From assembly GCF_900177425.1 (NCBI RefSeq), contig NZ_LT840184.1, forward strand, positions 3,512,263 to 3,576,262: 64,000 nucleotides of DNA. The letters run 5' to 3'. The notes under the pieces are model-generated. The model was not told the DNA's origin. It saw nothing but the letters and a program-made list of their open reading frames with translations, and did no database searches. The stretch comes from Paenibacillus uliginis N3/975. Lineage in GTDB: Bacteria > Bacillota > Bacilli > Paenibacillales > Paenibacillaceae. Below are positions 52,483 to 61,336 of the stretch, piece after piece. Positions within the stretch are counted from its first letter, which is position 1, and the number at the start of each line of letters is the position of its first letter. The position numbers and the translations under genes were made by a program.

Positions 52483-53913
52483 TTAGTTAAACACGAGAGT
52501 CTTTACGACGACAGGCAATACTTTGCCGCCTGCGATCGGCTTGCCAATGTCAATATAGTCTCCGTTATCAACTTGAATGCTGTCGATACATACGACATTC
52601 TTCTTGTAACCAAGCAGGGCATAAAGAGTCTGACCAAGCACCTTCGCCATATCGTGATGGACAATTACTATAAGCGGGTACTCCCTTTCCAACAGCTCTG
52701 CCATTCCTTGATGCAGTCCATGAGCATACTTCTGCACGTCAAGAAAGCTTGGATTGCTCTTCCCTTCCAGCGCAATGGCGACTCGCTGCAGATCATTGTT
52801 CAGCTTGAACCAATTCAATTTGTCGGAAATGGCTCGCATCAGTACCTCAGCGTTTCCCGATTCATCAATAGCTGCGAGCTTCAGAATCGGAATATTCTTA
52901 ATCGGAAAGCTTTCTTCCGTATAAGTAATTGTGCTGCCGCTAATCTCGGTCGTATGTGAACCAGCACCCACGACAGTGGCGCGGATCGTCTCGACTGGTC
53001 TGGTTACAGTCATCCGCTGAGTCAGTAGGGAATCGGCGATTGCCCTGCCGAGCAGGATCCCAATGTCCCCATACTGAAACACGTCACCCTCCACTTCCTG
53101 ATAGATGCAGTCAGCTACCCCGCCCGAGAAGGAGATGCATGGAATATTCCGATCCAGCTTCAACCCTTTGTTCGTAAGGATGGTGTCATAGAAATCGTCT
53201 GGCGGCCGCAGGCCGACACTTTCTTCGAGCAGCTTGACCATCTCCCCGATTATCGGCGCCAGAACGGTTGTTGTCGCCTGCTGGCCAAGGGTCAACTGTA
53301 TTCCCCTTCGCTCCGCAAGCAATTTGATCTTGGGTGCGATATAAGTTATCTCGCGCGTCTCCGAATTGACTTTAATCAAACGCCCGCCAATATCAAGACA
53401 TCCCGTGTCCAGCAGCTCGCCACCAGAGAACAACGCCAGATTGCTGGTGCCTCCGCCAATATCAATATTGACGATAGAAGTGGAATGCTCCTTGGAGTAT
53501 GTATGTGCACCCGCACCTTTGGCGGCAATGATGCTTTCCAAATCCGGGCCTGCGGTAGCGACCACGAAATCTCCAGCAAAGCCGCTTAACGACAACAGCA
53601 CTTCGTTGGCGTTCTCTTTACGGGCAGTCTCACCGGTTATAATGACAGCACCAGTCTGAATCTCTTCTTTGCGAATGCCGGCTTTGCGGTACTGCTCTTG
53701 TACGAACTCCTGAATTTGCTGCACATCAATTCGGTTATCCACTAGCACGGGCGTAAAGCAAATATCGCTCCGATAAACAACTTCCTTATCCGTAATAACC
53801 AGGCGAGGTACCGAAAAAGAGGATGCCAGGTTCTGAATATGCAGCTTCGACAGCACAAGCTGCGTCGTGGATGTTCCCATATCAATCCCAACGCTCAACA
53901 ATTGTTCGCTCAC
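52483..53913 (-). CDS. eutA: Ethanolamine ammonia-lyase reactivase EutA
   Basis: 476 residues from a GTG at 53911-53913 preceded by GGAGGTGAGA; an earlier ATG at 53946 has no site. EutA exchanges damaged cobalamin on the lyase using ATP. The actin-like ATPase motifs are present: LSVGIDMGTSTTQLVLS, NIDIGGGTSNLALFS, PCISFSGGVADCIY. The gene is preceded by a leader with ANTAR hairpins and a terminator, placing it under EutV antitermination. Confidence 0.95.
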   Translation of the reverse strand: MSEQLLSVGIDMGTSTTQLVLSKLHIQNLASSFSVPRLVITDKEVVYRSDICFTPVLVDNRIDVQQIQEFVQEQYRKAGIRKEEIQTGAVIITGETARKENANEVLLSLSGFAGDFVVATAGPDLESIIAAKGAGAHTYSKEHSTSIVNIDIGGGTSNLALFSGGELLDTGCLDIGGRLIKVNSETREITYIAPKIKLLAERRGIQLTLGQQATTTVLAPIIGEMVKLLEESVGLRPPDDFYDTILTNKGLKLDRNIPCISFSGGVADCIYQEVEGDVFQYGDIGILLGRAIADSLLTQRMTVTRPVETIRATVVGAGSHTTEISGSTITYTEESFPIKNIPILKLAAIDESGNAEVLMRAISDKLNWFKLNNDLQRVAIALEGKSNPSFLDVQKYAHGLHQGMAELLEREYPLIVIVHHDMAKVLGQTLYALLGYKKNVVCIDSIQVDNGDYIDIGKPIAGGKVLPVVVKTLVFN

Positions 53914-53943
53914 TCTCTCACCTCCATCTCTTGGTTTCACATA

Positions 53944-54039
53944 CATACAAACAAAGAGGCCTAATGTTATTCCAATTCGCTAATAGCGGGAATTTATAAC
54001 CTTAAGCCTCATTGCTTATACGACTACGACTTTGTAGCC
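53944..54039 (-). promoter_or_regulatory. ANTAR dual-hairpin antitermination element and terminator in front of eutA
   Basis: On the minus strand, hairpin P1 (54022-54039) is GGCTAC-AAAGTC-GTAGTC; three bases on, hairpin P2 (54003-54018) is TAAGC-AATGAG-GCTTA. Both hexaloops have A at position 1 and G at position 4, the ANTAR signature. P2 shares its GAGGCTTA segment with the left arm of a terminator that closes with TTAGGCCTC (53956-53964) and runs into a T-rich stretch. Binding of phosphorylated EutV to P1/P2 should prevent the terminator and let transcription pass from eutW into eutA. Confidence 0.87.
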
Positions 54040-54046
54040 TGACTAT

Positions 54047-55243
54047 TTATTTTTTAAAAGCGAACGTAACAGTCGTCCCATCACCACTCGACGTAATGAC
54101 TAACTTTCCTTTCAGCTTGTCCTGTACATAGCTGTTAACAATGGACAACCCAAAGCTCTTGTATGAACCATCACTAGTGGAAAATCCATTCCCGTTATCT
54201 ACCACTTTCATGGTGACCAAATCGCCTTCCATTTGTGCATTTACAGTAATCATGCCATCCATACCATCTTCAAATGCATGTTCGCAGCTATTTTGCAAAA
54301 GCTCGTTGACAATCAATGCAATCGCTACGGTGCGATCACTGTCCAAGCAGATGCTCTGCTCCACTGTTATGTCGATATGGATATTTTTACAATCTTCAAA
54401 GCAGCGTTGAAGATTGGCAGCTATAAGCTGAAGGACGCCAAGCAAATCAACATGCGATTCGATCTCCCTTGATAAAAGCTCATGAGTTGATGCAATGGCG
54501 AGCACTCTGCTGATGCTTTCGTTTAAGTATCTTTTCGCTTCCGGGCTTTCGCTCTGTCGTTCTTGAATACGGAGTAATGAAGCGACTGTCTGCAAATTGT
54601 TTTTAACCCGGTGGTGAACTTCACGAATTGCAACCGATTTGGAAATGATCTGCGCTTCCTTTTCCTTAATTTCAGTTACATCATGTATGATGACGCCGAC
54701 ACGGTAATCCCGCTGCGCAATAAAAATCTTCTTCACCTGATAATAATAGCTTGCTATCTTCACATCTTTAACTAACCGACTGGAAGGAGAAGAATAAAAT
54801 TTCTTCATAACACCCGAAAAGGTCGTCTGATCCAGAGACAGATTATCATAATGCAATCCCTGAATGTCCTCCAAATAACCTAGCCGCCGGTAATATGCGT
54901 CTGCCTTTATATTCTTGAGCTTTACAAAGCCGTTTTTGTCAAATATAAGAACGGCATCCTCCAGCTGATCAATGATCGAATGCAAGACACCATATTCGTT
55001 CTTGCGCAGCGCATTCTTACTTACAATGGAGCGCTCGTACAGTGAGTTACCCGTGTCCGAACGATTAGGATACACTACAATTGCCTCATTCTCCACGCAG
55101 GACAACACGTCGATTAATCCATCATCCTGCTCAGCGGACATTTCGAACGACTCGGCCATTTCTGTAATCCGGACGATGTTAGCGTCGCTCAATCCCGTAC
55201 GACGTTTACATAGATACGCGATTTGATCCTTGAAATCACTCAT
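54047..55243 (-). CDS. eutW: Ethanolamine sensor histidine kinase EutW
   Basis: 398 residues from the ATG overlapping the eutV end by eight bases (TTG at 55267 is an alternative). Residues ~85-190 form a PAS-like sensor (LEDAVLIFDKNGFVKLKNIK); the HisKA_2 box is VAIREVHHRVKNNLQTVASL, with phospho-His; the HATPase domain follows (NELLQNSCEHAFEDG, VVDNGNGF). It is soluble, as expected for a sensor of internal ethanolamine. It phosphorylates EutV. Confidence 0.93.
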   Translation of the reverse strand: MSDFKDQIAYLCKRRTGLSDANIVRITEMAESFEMSAEQDDGLIDVLSCVENEAIVVYPNRSDTGNSLYERSIVSKNALRKNEYGVLHSIIDQLEDAVLIFDKNGFVKLKNIKADAYYRRLGYLEDIQGLHYDNLSLDQTTFSGVMKKFYSSPSSRLVKDVKIASYYYQVKKIFIAQRDYRVGVIIHDVTEIKEKEAQIISKSVAIREVHHRVKNNLQTVASLLRIQERQSESPEAKRYLNESISRVLAIASTHELLSREIESHVDLLGVLQLIAANLQRCFEDCKNIHIDITVEQSICLDSDRTVAIALIVNELLQNSCEHAFEDGMDGMITVNAQMEGDLVTMKVVDNGNGFSTSDGSYKSFGLSIVNSYVQDKLKGKLVITSSGDGTTVTFAFKK

Positions 55244-55808
55244 AGGAAATGACGATCGTTGTTGCAATTTCCATCATCGGACACCGTCGATCCATACTAA
55301 GTTTGCGCAAGATTTGATAGGCCTCCTCTTCGGAATAACCGCTTTCCTTCATCAGGATCCCTTTCGCCCTCTCTACCGCTTTCCTCTCTTCCATCTTTTG
55401 CGATAGCTTCGACAAATCATGTTCCAGCTTGCGTATTTCCTTGCCTCTCGCAATCGTTACTTTCAGCATCGGAATGAACGATTTTTCATCAAGCGGTTTT
55501 ACAATATAACCAAGTACACCGATAGCGGATGCTTTTTCAACCGTTTTTTTATCACTGAAGGCAGTCAAGAGAATAACTCCACCTGTCAGTCGATCCGCTA
55601 TGATTCTTTTACTCGCCTTTACCCCGTCCAGGATTGGCATTTGAACATCCATAATGACCAGATCAGGCTGATGCATTTTGCATAACTCAATGGCCTCAAA
55701 ACCATCAGAAGCTTCACCTACCACATTGTAGTTCGCCTCTTTCAACATCCCATGAATATCCATTCTTGTAATAGGTTCATCATCGACTATTACAATTTTT
55801 CCATTCAA
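55236..55808 (-). CDS. eutV: Response regulator with ANTAR RNA-binding domain EutV
   Basis: 190 residues: receiver domain (IVDDEPITRMDIHGML, phospho-Asp in LVIMDVQMPILDG, Lys in IVKPLDEKSF), a coiled linker, and an ANTAR domain (RKAVERAKGILMKESGYSEEEAYQILRKLSMDRRCPMMEIA). Phosphorylated EutV dimers bind paired hexaloop hairpins in eut mRNA leaders and block terminators. It follows eutP by 79 bases; a short GGCAT/ATGCC hairpin is in that gap but has no terminator features. Confidence 0.95.
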   Translation of the reverse strand: MNGKIVIVDDEPITRMDIHGMLKEANYNVVGEASDGFEAIELCKMHQPDLVIMDVQMPILDGVKASKRIIADRLTGGVILLTAFSDKKTVEKASAIGVLGYIVKPLDEKSFIPMLKVTIARGKEIRKLEHDLSKLSQKMEERKAVERAKGILMKESGYSEEEAYQILRKLSMDRRCPMMEIATTIVISYE

Positions 55809-55887
55809 TTGGATACACCTCGTAGTCTGTCTAGATTTACTTGTATGCTGCGAATCTTCTTTGGCATGGAATGCCTTGAGGAGCTTC

Positions 55888-56319
55888 TTACGTTTTCAAA
55901 TAAGCTTGCAGTTCTTCCATGCCTACATTTTCCATGGACGAAACCTCGAAAATCCGTTCCACTCCTGCCGCTTGTAGATAATCACGCGCTTTCGCGATAT
56001 CCTCATCTGTCTGAGCTAGCTCCACCTTGCTCACAATTCCGATGACTGGTTTAGCGAACATCGTTGCAAAGCCTGGCGGGAAATAGCTTTCTTCCTTGGT
56101 GCAGTCTTGTACAAGTCCGATCACATCGGCATCAACGCTAGAAACAAGAAGCATTTTATATAAATACCTGTTCTCTATACATTCTCCCGGCGTATCGATA
56201 GCTTGTTCAAAATTTTCGATGGCTTGCGTTTTCTTATAGGCCATCTCCTGACCATGCAGTCGCTGACACAATGTCGTCTTGCCTGATCCGGTGCTTCCAG
56301 CAAAAATAATTTTCCTCAT
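55888..56319 (-). CDS. eutP: EutP/PduV small GTPase-like protein
   Basis: 143 residues with Walker A AGSTGSGKTTLCQ, TPGECIENR (switch/G3) and GIVSKVELAQ (NKxD-like) motifs. In the family it has been linked to acetate kinase activity or to shell positioning. The start is 12 bases after the eutS stop. Confidence 0.92.
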   Translation of the reverse strand: MRKIIFAGSTGSGKTTLCQRLHGQEMAYKKTQAIENFEQAIDTPGECIENRYLYKMLLVSSVDADVIGLVQDCTKEESYFPPGFATMFAKPVIGIVSKVELAQTDEDIAKARDYLQAAGVERIFEVSSMENVGMEELQAYLKT

Positions 56320-56330
56320 AACACCGTCTC

Positions 56331-56687
56331 CTATGTTCTCGTTATCTTCGCAGCTGAAAATCCGAGAATGTTCTGCAAGCCAAGCAGCACTTCATTTATG
56401 GCAGAATCTACGGAGGATACATCACCTGTTATAACTAGCGAGCCGCTGAATCGATCAACGAAGCCAATCTGCACGCCAGCTGCTTTAGTTGCTATGTCGG
56501 CCGAAATGATAGATGCTTCACTCGGCGTAATAGTCATAATGCCGATAGCAGCTTGCACATCGTTTCCCAGTCCCAGCTTCTTGTATATATCCGGGCTAGG
56601 ATTCGCAATGATATGAGCTAGTGTTACCTGTTTCCCAGGAACATATTCTTGAATTACTCGTTGTTTTTCGTTATGTTGTTGGTTCAT
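56331..56687 (-). CDS. eutS: Microcompartment shell protein EutS
   Basis: 118 residues with the circularly permuted BMC fold of EutS/PduU: RVIQEYVPGKQVTLAHIIAN, GIMTITPSEASIISADIATK, VGFVDRFSGSLVITGDVSSV, ILGFSAAKITRT. It follows eutG by 41 bases without a terminator. Confidence 0.95.
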   Translation of the reverse strand: MNQQHNEKQRVIQEYVPGKQVTLAHIIANPSPDIYKKLGLGNDVQAAIGIMTITPSEASIISADIATKAAGVQIGFVDRFSGSLVITGDVSSVDSAINEVLLGLQNILGFSAAKITRT

Positions 56688-56728
56688 ACCATCATCCCAT
56701 CTCTTTGTTTCCTATATTGAATTGAACT

Positions 56729-57871
56729 TTAGGTCTGAAACATTTTGTTCAATATGCCAACGATATCCTTAGCAGAGGGAACACGTGGATTGGTAACCGT
56801 GCAACCATCTTTCAGAGCACTTTCGGCAATCTCTTCTTTCCTTTCTTCCAGTTCGCTCAACTTCACGTTACATTCTTGCAGCGTTTGCGGCATTCCTAAT
56901 TGTTTCTGCAAATGCTTGATCGCCTGCACAAGACTTCGCACGCCGCTCTTGGTGTTCGAAGCCGACAGACCCAACATCTTGGCGATCTCAGCATATCTGG
57001 CTGCCGTTTCATTACTCCCCTCTTTGCTATAACCCGGCTTGTAATCGGCATTGAATTCAATTACATGAGGCAGCAACAACGAGTTCATCCGCCCATGTGC
57101 AATCTTGAATTTCGCTCCGGCCACATGCGCGATACCGTGATTTAGTCCAAGCGAAGTAATGTTGAACGCCATTCCCGCCAAGCATGAAGCGTTATGCATT
57201 TTCTGGCGCGCCTTTAAATTGTTTCCATCCTTATAGGCTCTTGGCAAATAAGCAAATACCAGCTTTATCGCCTTCTCCGCCAAAGCATCGGAAATATCGT
57301 TCGCTTTCGTCGATACATATGCTTCAATCGCGTGGGTCAAAACGTCCATTCCCGTATCAGCGGTAATGAAGTCCGGCACACTTTTCACTAATACTGGATC
57401 CAGTATCGCTTCTACCGGCAGCATTTCATCGGACACAATCGGATATTTAACGTTCTTGTTCTTGTCGCTGATAACGGAGAAAGACGTGACTTCTGAGCCC
57501 GTTCCGCTCGTTGTCGGTATAGCCACGAACGGAATATCGTGCTGATCCAATATTTTTTTCGCAAAAAACTTCATCGCCTTGGCCGCATCGATTGCCGATC
57601 CTCCGCCAATCGCAATTATCAGATCAGCTTGGAACGATCCGAGCGCCTCTACGCCTTCTGTCACAATCTCGAGCGGAGGATCAGGCACGATATTGCTAAA
57701 GACGTATTGTTCGTTGCTTTCATGCAGCCGTTCAAACAGCATGTTTATCATCCCGGACTTGATCATGAACGGATCAGTGACGATAAAAATTCGTTTTTTC
57801 TGCCAAACCGTCAGGCGATTCATCGCGCCCTCTCCTAGATAAATGTCGGTTTTTATAGAAATTTTCTCCAT
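56729..57871 (-). CDS. eutG: Iron-containing alcohol dehydrogenase EutG
   Basis: 380 residues, the class III alcohol dehydrogenase that reduces acetaldehyde to ethanol and recycles NADH in the shell. Motifs: IIAIGGGSAIDAAKAM, FVAIPTTSGTGSEVTSFSVI, DVLTHAIEAYVSTKAND, GLNHGIAHVAGAKFKIAHGR (iron ligands). It is the first gene of the operon; the start follows TTGGAGGTGCC and is preceded by a leader with a terminator and ANTAR-like hairpin. Confidence 0.95.
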   Translation of the reverse strand: MEKISIKTDIYLGEGAMNRLTVWQKKRIFIVTDPFMIKSGMINMLFERLHESNEQYVFSNIVPDPPLEIVTEGVEALGSFQADLIIAIGGGSAIDAAKAMKFFAKKILDQHDIPFVAIPTTSGTGSEVTSFSVISDKNKNVKYPIVSDEMLPVEAILDPVLVKSVPDFITADTGMDVLTHAIEAYVSTKANDISDALAEKAIKLVFAYLPRAYKDGNNLKARQKMHNASCLAGMAFNITSLGLNHGIAHVAGAKFKIAHGRMNSLLLPHVIEFNADYKPGYSKEGSNETAARYAEIAKMLGLSASNTKSGVRSLVQAIKHLQKQLGMPQTLQECNVKLSELEERKEEIAESALKDGCTVTNPRVPSAKDIVGILNKMFQT

Positions 57872-57895
57872 GAAGGCACCTCCAAGTAATAATTG

Positions 57896-57927
57896 TCAAA
57901 AAGAGACCTTTAAAAGCCTCTTTGCTT
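57896..57927 (-). promoter_or_regulatory. Terminator with overlapping ANTAR-like hexaloop in the eutG leader
   Basis: On the minus strand AAGC-AAAGAG-GCTT (57914-57927) is a hairpin whose loop has A at 1 and G at 4. Its GAGGC part belongs to the left arm of a terminator closing with GGTCTCTTT and followed by T5, about 25 bases upstream of the eutG start. A matching first hairpin (P1) was not found in the preceding 90 bases, so the element is either divergent or incomplete. Confidence 0.65.
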
Positions 57928-58077
57928 ATCATATAAAAGGCAAGAATTTTCCCTCACATTGTTTTACTTTCACAAGCATTATTATTGGTGTAATCTCATC
58001 AAATATACAAAGTTAATTTGAAGCGTTATATATTAAGTTGCGGAATTTTCACCATACATACGGCAGCGAATGTCCGC
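57928..58077. other. eutG upstream region
   Basis: Contains the likely eut operon promoter. A partial inverted repeat, TTGGTGTAATCTCATCAA on the plus strand at 57985-58002, shares its TTGGTGTAA half with the MerR-type operator at 60226-60240. No adenosylcobalamin riboswitch core was found. Confidence 0.45.
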
Positions 58078-58114
58078 AAAACGGCCCTTTTATCATTAAA
58101 GATAGAAAGGGCCG
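58078..58114 (-). terminator. Terminator after the fumarate reductase-like gene
   Basis: On the minus strand CGGCCCTTT pairs with AAAGGGCCG around a ~15-base loop, followed by T4. It lies about 45 bases after the stop codon at 58159 and insulates the eut leader. Confidence 0.88.
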
Positions 58115-58158
58115 CTTCTAGTACTATGCTAATATTTCAATAGTCAGCAATGGTTTTA

Positions 58159-60150
58159 TTATTTTGCCAGCGCTTTGGCTACCGCACTCTCACCGCCAAG
58201 TCGTCCGGAAGTGAAGGAGTAACCGATACCCACGCCATTACCAACATACGTATCATTGTACAGCACGCCTTCTGATTCCAAACCTACGGCGAACAAGCCT
58301 GGTACTGGAACACGGTCATCATTTAACACTTGGAAGCTGGTATTAACGAGCAGACCGCCTACCGAACCAAGGTTATTGATCTCAGCGATGATAGCGTAGT
58401 ATGGACCGCCCTCACCCATTGATTGCAAATATTCCTTCGATTTGCCGAATTCGGTATCTACACCTGTCGTGATGGCTTCCTGGTATTTATCGAAAGCATC
58501 CTTAAAGACTTTGACGTCCATGCCGGCGTTTTCAGCAAGCTCCTCGATTGTATTGCCTTTAAAGCCATCACCATTCTCAACCATCGTATCAAATACTTGC
58601 TGCGCATCCTTCCAAGGGGTATCCAGCTTGAATTGGTCCTGGAAGTCTGCATAGAATTCTGGCGGCATGCCTGGGAGCTTCGGTGCTTTTACGCCGCTCA
58701 TGCCTTGAGCAGTCAAAGTATCGATTTGCGATTGAGATACGATGACCATATGATAAGCTCCATTAAATGCACTTGTGTTCGCTGCCGCTACCGCTTCCAA
58801 CGTAGTTGCTTCATCACGGAATCTCGCACCGGACGGACCTACGTTCATGAAGTTCGGCAAATAGCTAAGCATCAGCGGGTAGCTAGCTTCAAAGGAAGAA
58901 TAATTCTCTTTCAGCTTATCAGTCGCTCTTGCAAGCGTTTGGTGCAGCATTTGACCACCGAAGTTGTCTGGAACCTTAGCTCCGGCTTCCCAAGCCATTT
59001 TCAGACCTTCGCCGATATTTTGTCCCAAACCACCGTTGATTCCTTCAAAACCAAAAGCTTCCTTAACCATATCTTTATTGGCCGCATAGCCGCCTGTTGC
59101 CATAACTACGCTTTTCGCCGAGATTTCCAGAGTTGTTCCGTCTTTCTTCTCAGCAACAACACCGGTTACGTCACCATTAGATCCTGTAATAAGCTTCTTG
59201 GCAGTCGTCTCCGTAATAACTTGACCACCGTTCTTCTCTACCGATTCAGCCAGCATGTTTCTCAGTAATTCCTGACGAGTATCATAAGCTGGAAGCACGT
59301 GCAGAGGCTCACCAGCGAAGTTCAGGAACGTTGTTTGGTAGCCTTTTTCTGCCAACCAATCATAAGTGTCGCCTGATTTCGTCACATATTGACGGATCGC
59401 AGCTGAGTCAACACGCCAGTGGTTGTTATATATCCAATCAGCTATTTCCTTCTCGACATTAATCTTCAGCCCCTCATTGATAGATGCGGAAGAATTGTAG
59501 AATTTACCTGCCCAGGACAGGTTGCTCGCACCACCGATGGTTGCCGTTTTCTCAACGATAATGACCTTTGCGCCCTTGTCTGCTGCCGATACGGCTGCAG
59601 ATACACCGGACGCCCCTGCGCCTACGACTACTACGTCTGCAGAGAGCTGCTCCGTTTTGCCTTCGCCAGCTTTTTTCACGGCATTCGACTTGAAGGCTTC
59701 AACGTCTCCACCTGCTTGTTTAACGGCATCTTCGACAACGGCTAACAATCCTGCACTCGTCTCGGAAGCACCGGATACGGCATCTACTGCCAACGTTTGG
59801 CCGTAAATGATTTGTTCCTTCAAGGTATCGATCGCAGTATCGCCAATCCCTGCGGTTTCTCCTTGGCTTACTACTTTAATATCGGTAAGCTCATCTTCAG
59901 TAAATGTAACTTCAACCTTAATATTTCCTTCTTTACCCTTGGACTCTGCCGTATAGGTCCCAGGAGTAAAGGACATCTTCGTTGCCGTATCCTTCCCATT
60001 TGAAGAAGACTGTTCAGAATTGCTATTAACCGCACCTTCTGATTGCGACTTGTTCGAATTCGAATTCCCGCTACAGCCGCCCAGCATCGTCAAAATCAAG
60101 ACCAGGCATAAAGAAATCATTGTGAATTTAACTACGGATTTGTTTCGCAC
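58159..60150 (-). CDS. Secreted flavinylated fumarate reductase-like lipoprotein (FMN-binding plus FAD domain)
   Basis: 663 residues. Lipoprotein signal (LVLILTMLGGCSG, lipobox LGGC), a Ser/Asn-rich linker, an FMN_bind domain (~60-145) with DAVSGASETS, the site where ApbE attaches FMN through a phosphoester bond, then an FAD-binding/flavocytochrome c domain starting VVVVGAGASGVSAAVSAADKG and including RFRDEATT and GLFAVGLESEGVLYN. Such proteins accept electrons from the flavin-based extracellular chain and reduce fumarate or related acids. ApbE is not in the window. A MerR-type promoter lies directly upstream. Confidence 0.88.
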   Translation of the reverse strand: MRNKSVVKFTMISLCLVLILTMLGGCSGNSNSNKSQSEGAVNSNSEQSSSNGKDTATKMSFTPGTYTAESKGKEGNIKVEVTFTEDELTDIKVVSQGETAGIGDTAIDTLKEQIIYGQTLAVDAVSGASETSAGLLAVVEDAVKQAGGDVEAFKSNAVKKAGEGKTEQLSADVVVVGAGASGVSAAVSAADKGAKVIIVEKTATIGGASNLSWAGKFYNSSASINEGLKINVEKEIADWIYNNHWRVDSAAIRQYVTKSGDTYDWLAEKGYQTTFLNFAGEPLHVLPAYDTRQELLRNMLAESVEKNGGQVITETTAKKLITGSNGDVTGVVAEKKDGTTLEISAKSVVMATGGYAANKDMVKEAFGFEGINGGLGQNIGEGLKMAWEAGAKVPDNFGGQMLHQTLARATDKLKENYSSFEASYPLMLSYLPNFMNVGPSGARFRDEATTLEAVAAANTSAFNGAYHMVIVSQSQIDTLTAQGMSGVKAPKLPGMPPEFYADFQDQFKLDTPWKDAQQVFDTMVENGDGFKGNTIEELAENAGMDVKVFKDAFDKYQEAITTGVDTEFGKSKEYLQSMGEGGPYYAIIAEINNLGSVGGLLVNTSFQVLNDDRVPVPGLFAVGLESEGVLYNDTYVGNGVGIGYSFTSGRLGGESAVAKALAK

Positions 60151-60215
60151 TTATTGTCCTCCCTGTGATTGTTTATCGCAGCCCCTCTTCTCTCATTGCT
60201 CAAAGCTACACCCCA

Positions 60216-60246
60216 ATCGTAAACATTGGTGTAACACCAAGGTCAA
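60216..60246 (-). promoter_or_regulatory. MerR-type promoter with 19-bp spacer and palindromic operator
   Basis: On the minus strand -35 TTGACC (60241-60246) and -10 TACGAT (60216-60221) are separated by exactly 19 bases, which contain the palindrome TTGGTGTTACACCAA (60226-60240). A long spacer with an operator inside is the hallmark of MerR-activated promoters. It is 66 bases upstream of the reductase start, and a MerR gene lies just upstream. Confidence 0.82.
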
Positions 60247-60259
60247 TGAAGATTATGTG

Positions 60260-60306
60260 AAAAAAATCTCAAAGTCAGCCAAAAAAATCCGGCGTACCTT
60301 GAGATT
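60260..60306 (-). terminator. Terminator after the MerR gene
   Basis: On the minus strand AATCTCAA pairs with TTGAGATT, enclosing a GCC/GGC inner stem, followed by six to seven T residues. It separates the MerR gene from the promoter of the reductase. Confidence 0.78.
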
Positions 60307-60371
60307 AATGATTCGCTAGCTATCATGCAGCATCATTCGCAAGCTGGGTGAAGGGACTTAATATAAAGTAT

Positions 60372-61178
60372 CTAAAAAGGAATATTTATTTCAAGATAGG
60401 AACCAGGATCCTCCTGAATATATTCGTTCAGCAATAATTTCCCCGTAATATTTCCTGTAACCTTATGCCCTCTTGCAGCCAACTTATCCAGCATAAACCG
60501 AAAAGAATTGACCGAGAAGTTTTCCTGCGCTGGAGTGCGAATCACCGAAGACAGGCAGCGGACCGGAGGAAGGTATTCCACGCCATCACTGATCCCAACA
60601 TTCAAATTCATCAAATCTTCTTCCGTCAAAGTAACTCCCCAGCTATACTCAATCATATCGTTATCCGGCGTTTCATTCCAGTTCTCGATCCGGAAGCAAA
60701 AGAAGGTAAACGGTAGCATCTCCATCCATTCGTTTACGACTCCTTTTAAAAAAGACTCTTTCAATAAACGATTCTGATTCGTTTGCTTAAGCCGGTATCT
60801 GCCCGGCAACTGCTTGATCTGGCACTTTTGCAGTCTTTCCTCGATTTGGCCTAGCTCGGCCTGAATCTCGTTCATTTTATTTAAGAGCAGTGTACTCTTA
60901 CGGATTTGTTCCTCCAGATTGAGCTTGGACTCTTCAATTTTGTCCATGACTTGATGCGAGGTCCCGCCATTGATAAGTTCGGAAACGTCACACAATGGAA
61001 TTTGCATGCTCCGGTACCATCTGCTCATCAGCAAGCTGCGAACATCCAGATCATTATAATACCTGTAATTGTTGCTATGATCCTTAAGCGGCCTTATAAT
61101 ATCCTGCTTCTCATACAGCCGCAAAGTATCCGTCGAAACACCGGTAATGGTTGCAAACTCTCCGATGGAATATCTCAT
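60372..61178 (-). CDS. MerR family transcriptional regulator
   Basis: 268 residues. N-terminal winged helix RYSIGEFATITGVSTDTLRL, YEKQDIIRPLKDHSNNYRYY, then the coiled dimerisation helix (~75-120) and a C-terminal ~150-residue effector domain with no metal-binding cysteine pair, so an organic ligand is likely. The start follows AGGGGGGG. It is expected to bind the operator at 60226-60240 and activate the flavoprotein gene; control of eutG through the related half-site is speculative. Confidence 0.9.
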   Translation of the reverse strand: MRYSIGEFATITGVSTDTLRLYEKQDIIRPLKDHSNNYRYYNDLDVRSLLMSRWYRSMQIPLCDVSELINGGTSHQVMDKIEESKLNLEEQIRKSTLLLNKMNEIQAELGQIEERLQKCQIKQLPGRYRLKQTNQNRLLKESFLKGVVNEWMEMLPFTFFCFRIENWNETPDNDMIEYSWGVTLTEEDLMNLNVGISDGVEYLPPVRCLSSVIRTPAQENFSVNSFRFMLDKLAARGHKVTGNITGKLLLNEYIQEDPGSYLEINIPF

Positions 61179-61336
61179 ACCAGCCCCCCCTAATCAAAAA
61201 ACACCCTAAGTATAGTTATTTATATCTTAGGGGAAACCAAAGAACGATGTCGTGAAACAATTCACATTATTGCATTTAACCTCTTCCATGTACTGTTTAT
61301 AAAGTCCCGGCTCGAGTACCATTTTTCAAGGCAGCT

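Noticed and set aside
55809..55887. ANTAR element between eutP and eutV
   Set aside because: A GGCAT/ATGCC hairpin has only a three-base loop, no six-base A1/G4 loop is present and there is no terminator.
57928..58077. Adenosylcobalamin riboswitch upstream of eutG
   Set aside because: A GGTGAAAATTCC stretch is suggestive, but the GCCACTG box and the other conserved cobalamin elements are absent.
58423..59268. 281-codon plus-strand frame opposite the fumarate reductase-like gene
   Set aside because: Antisense to conserved FAD-domain codons, with a Cys/Arg-rich unlikely composition and no start signal.
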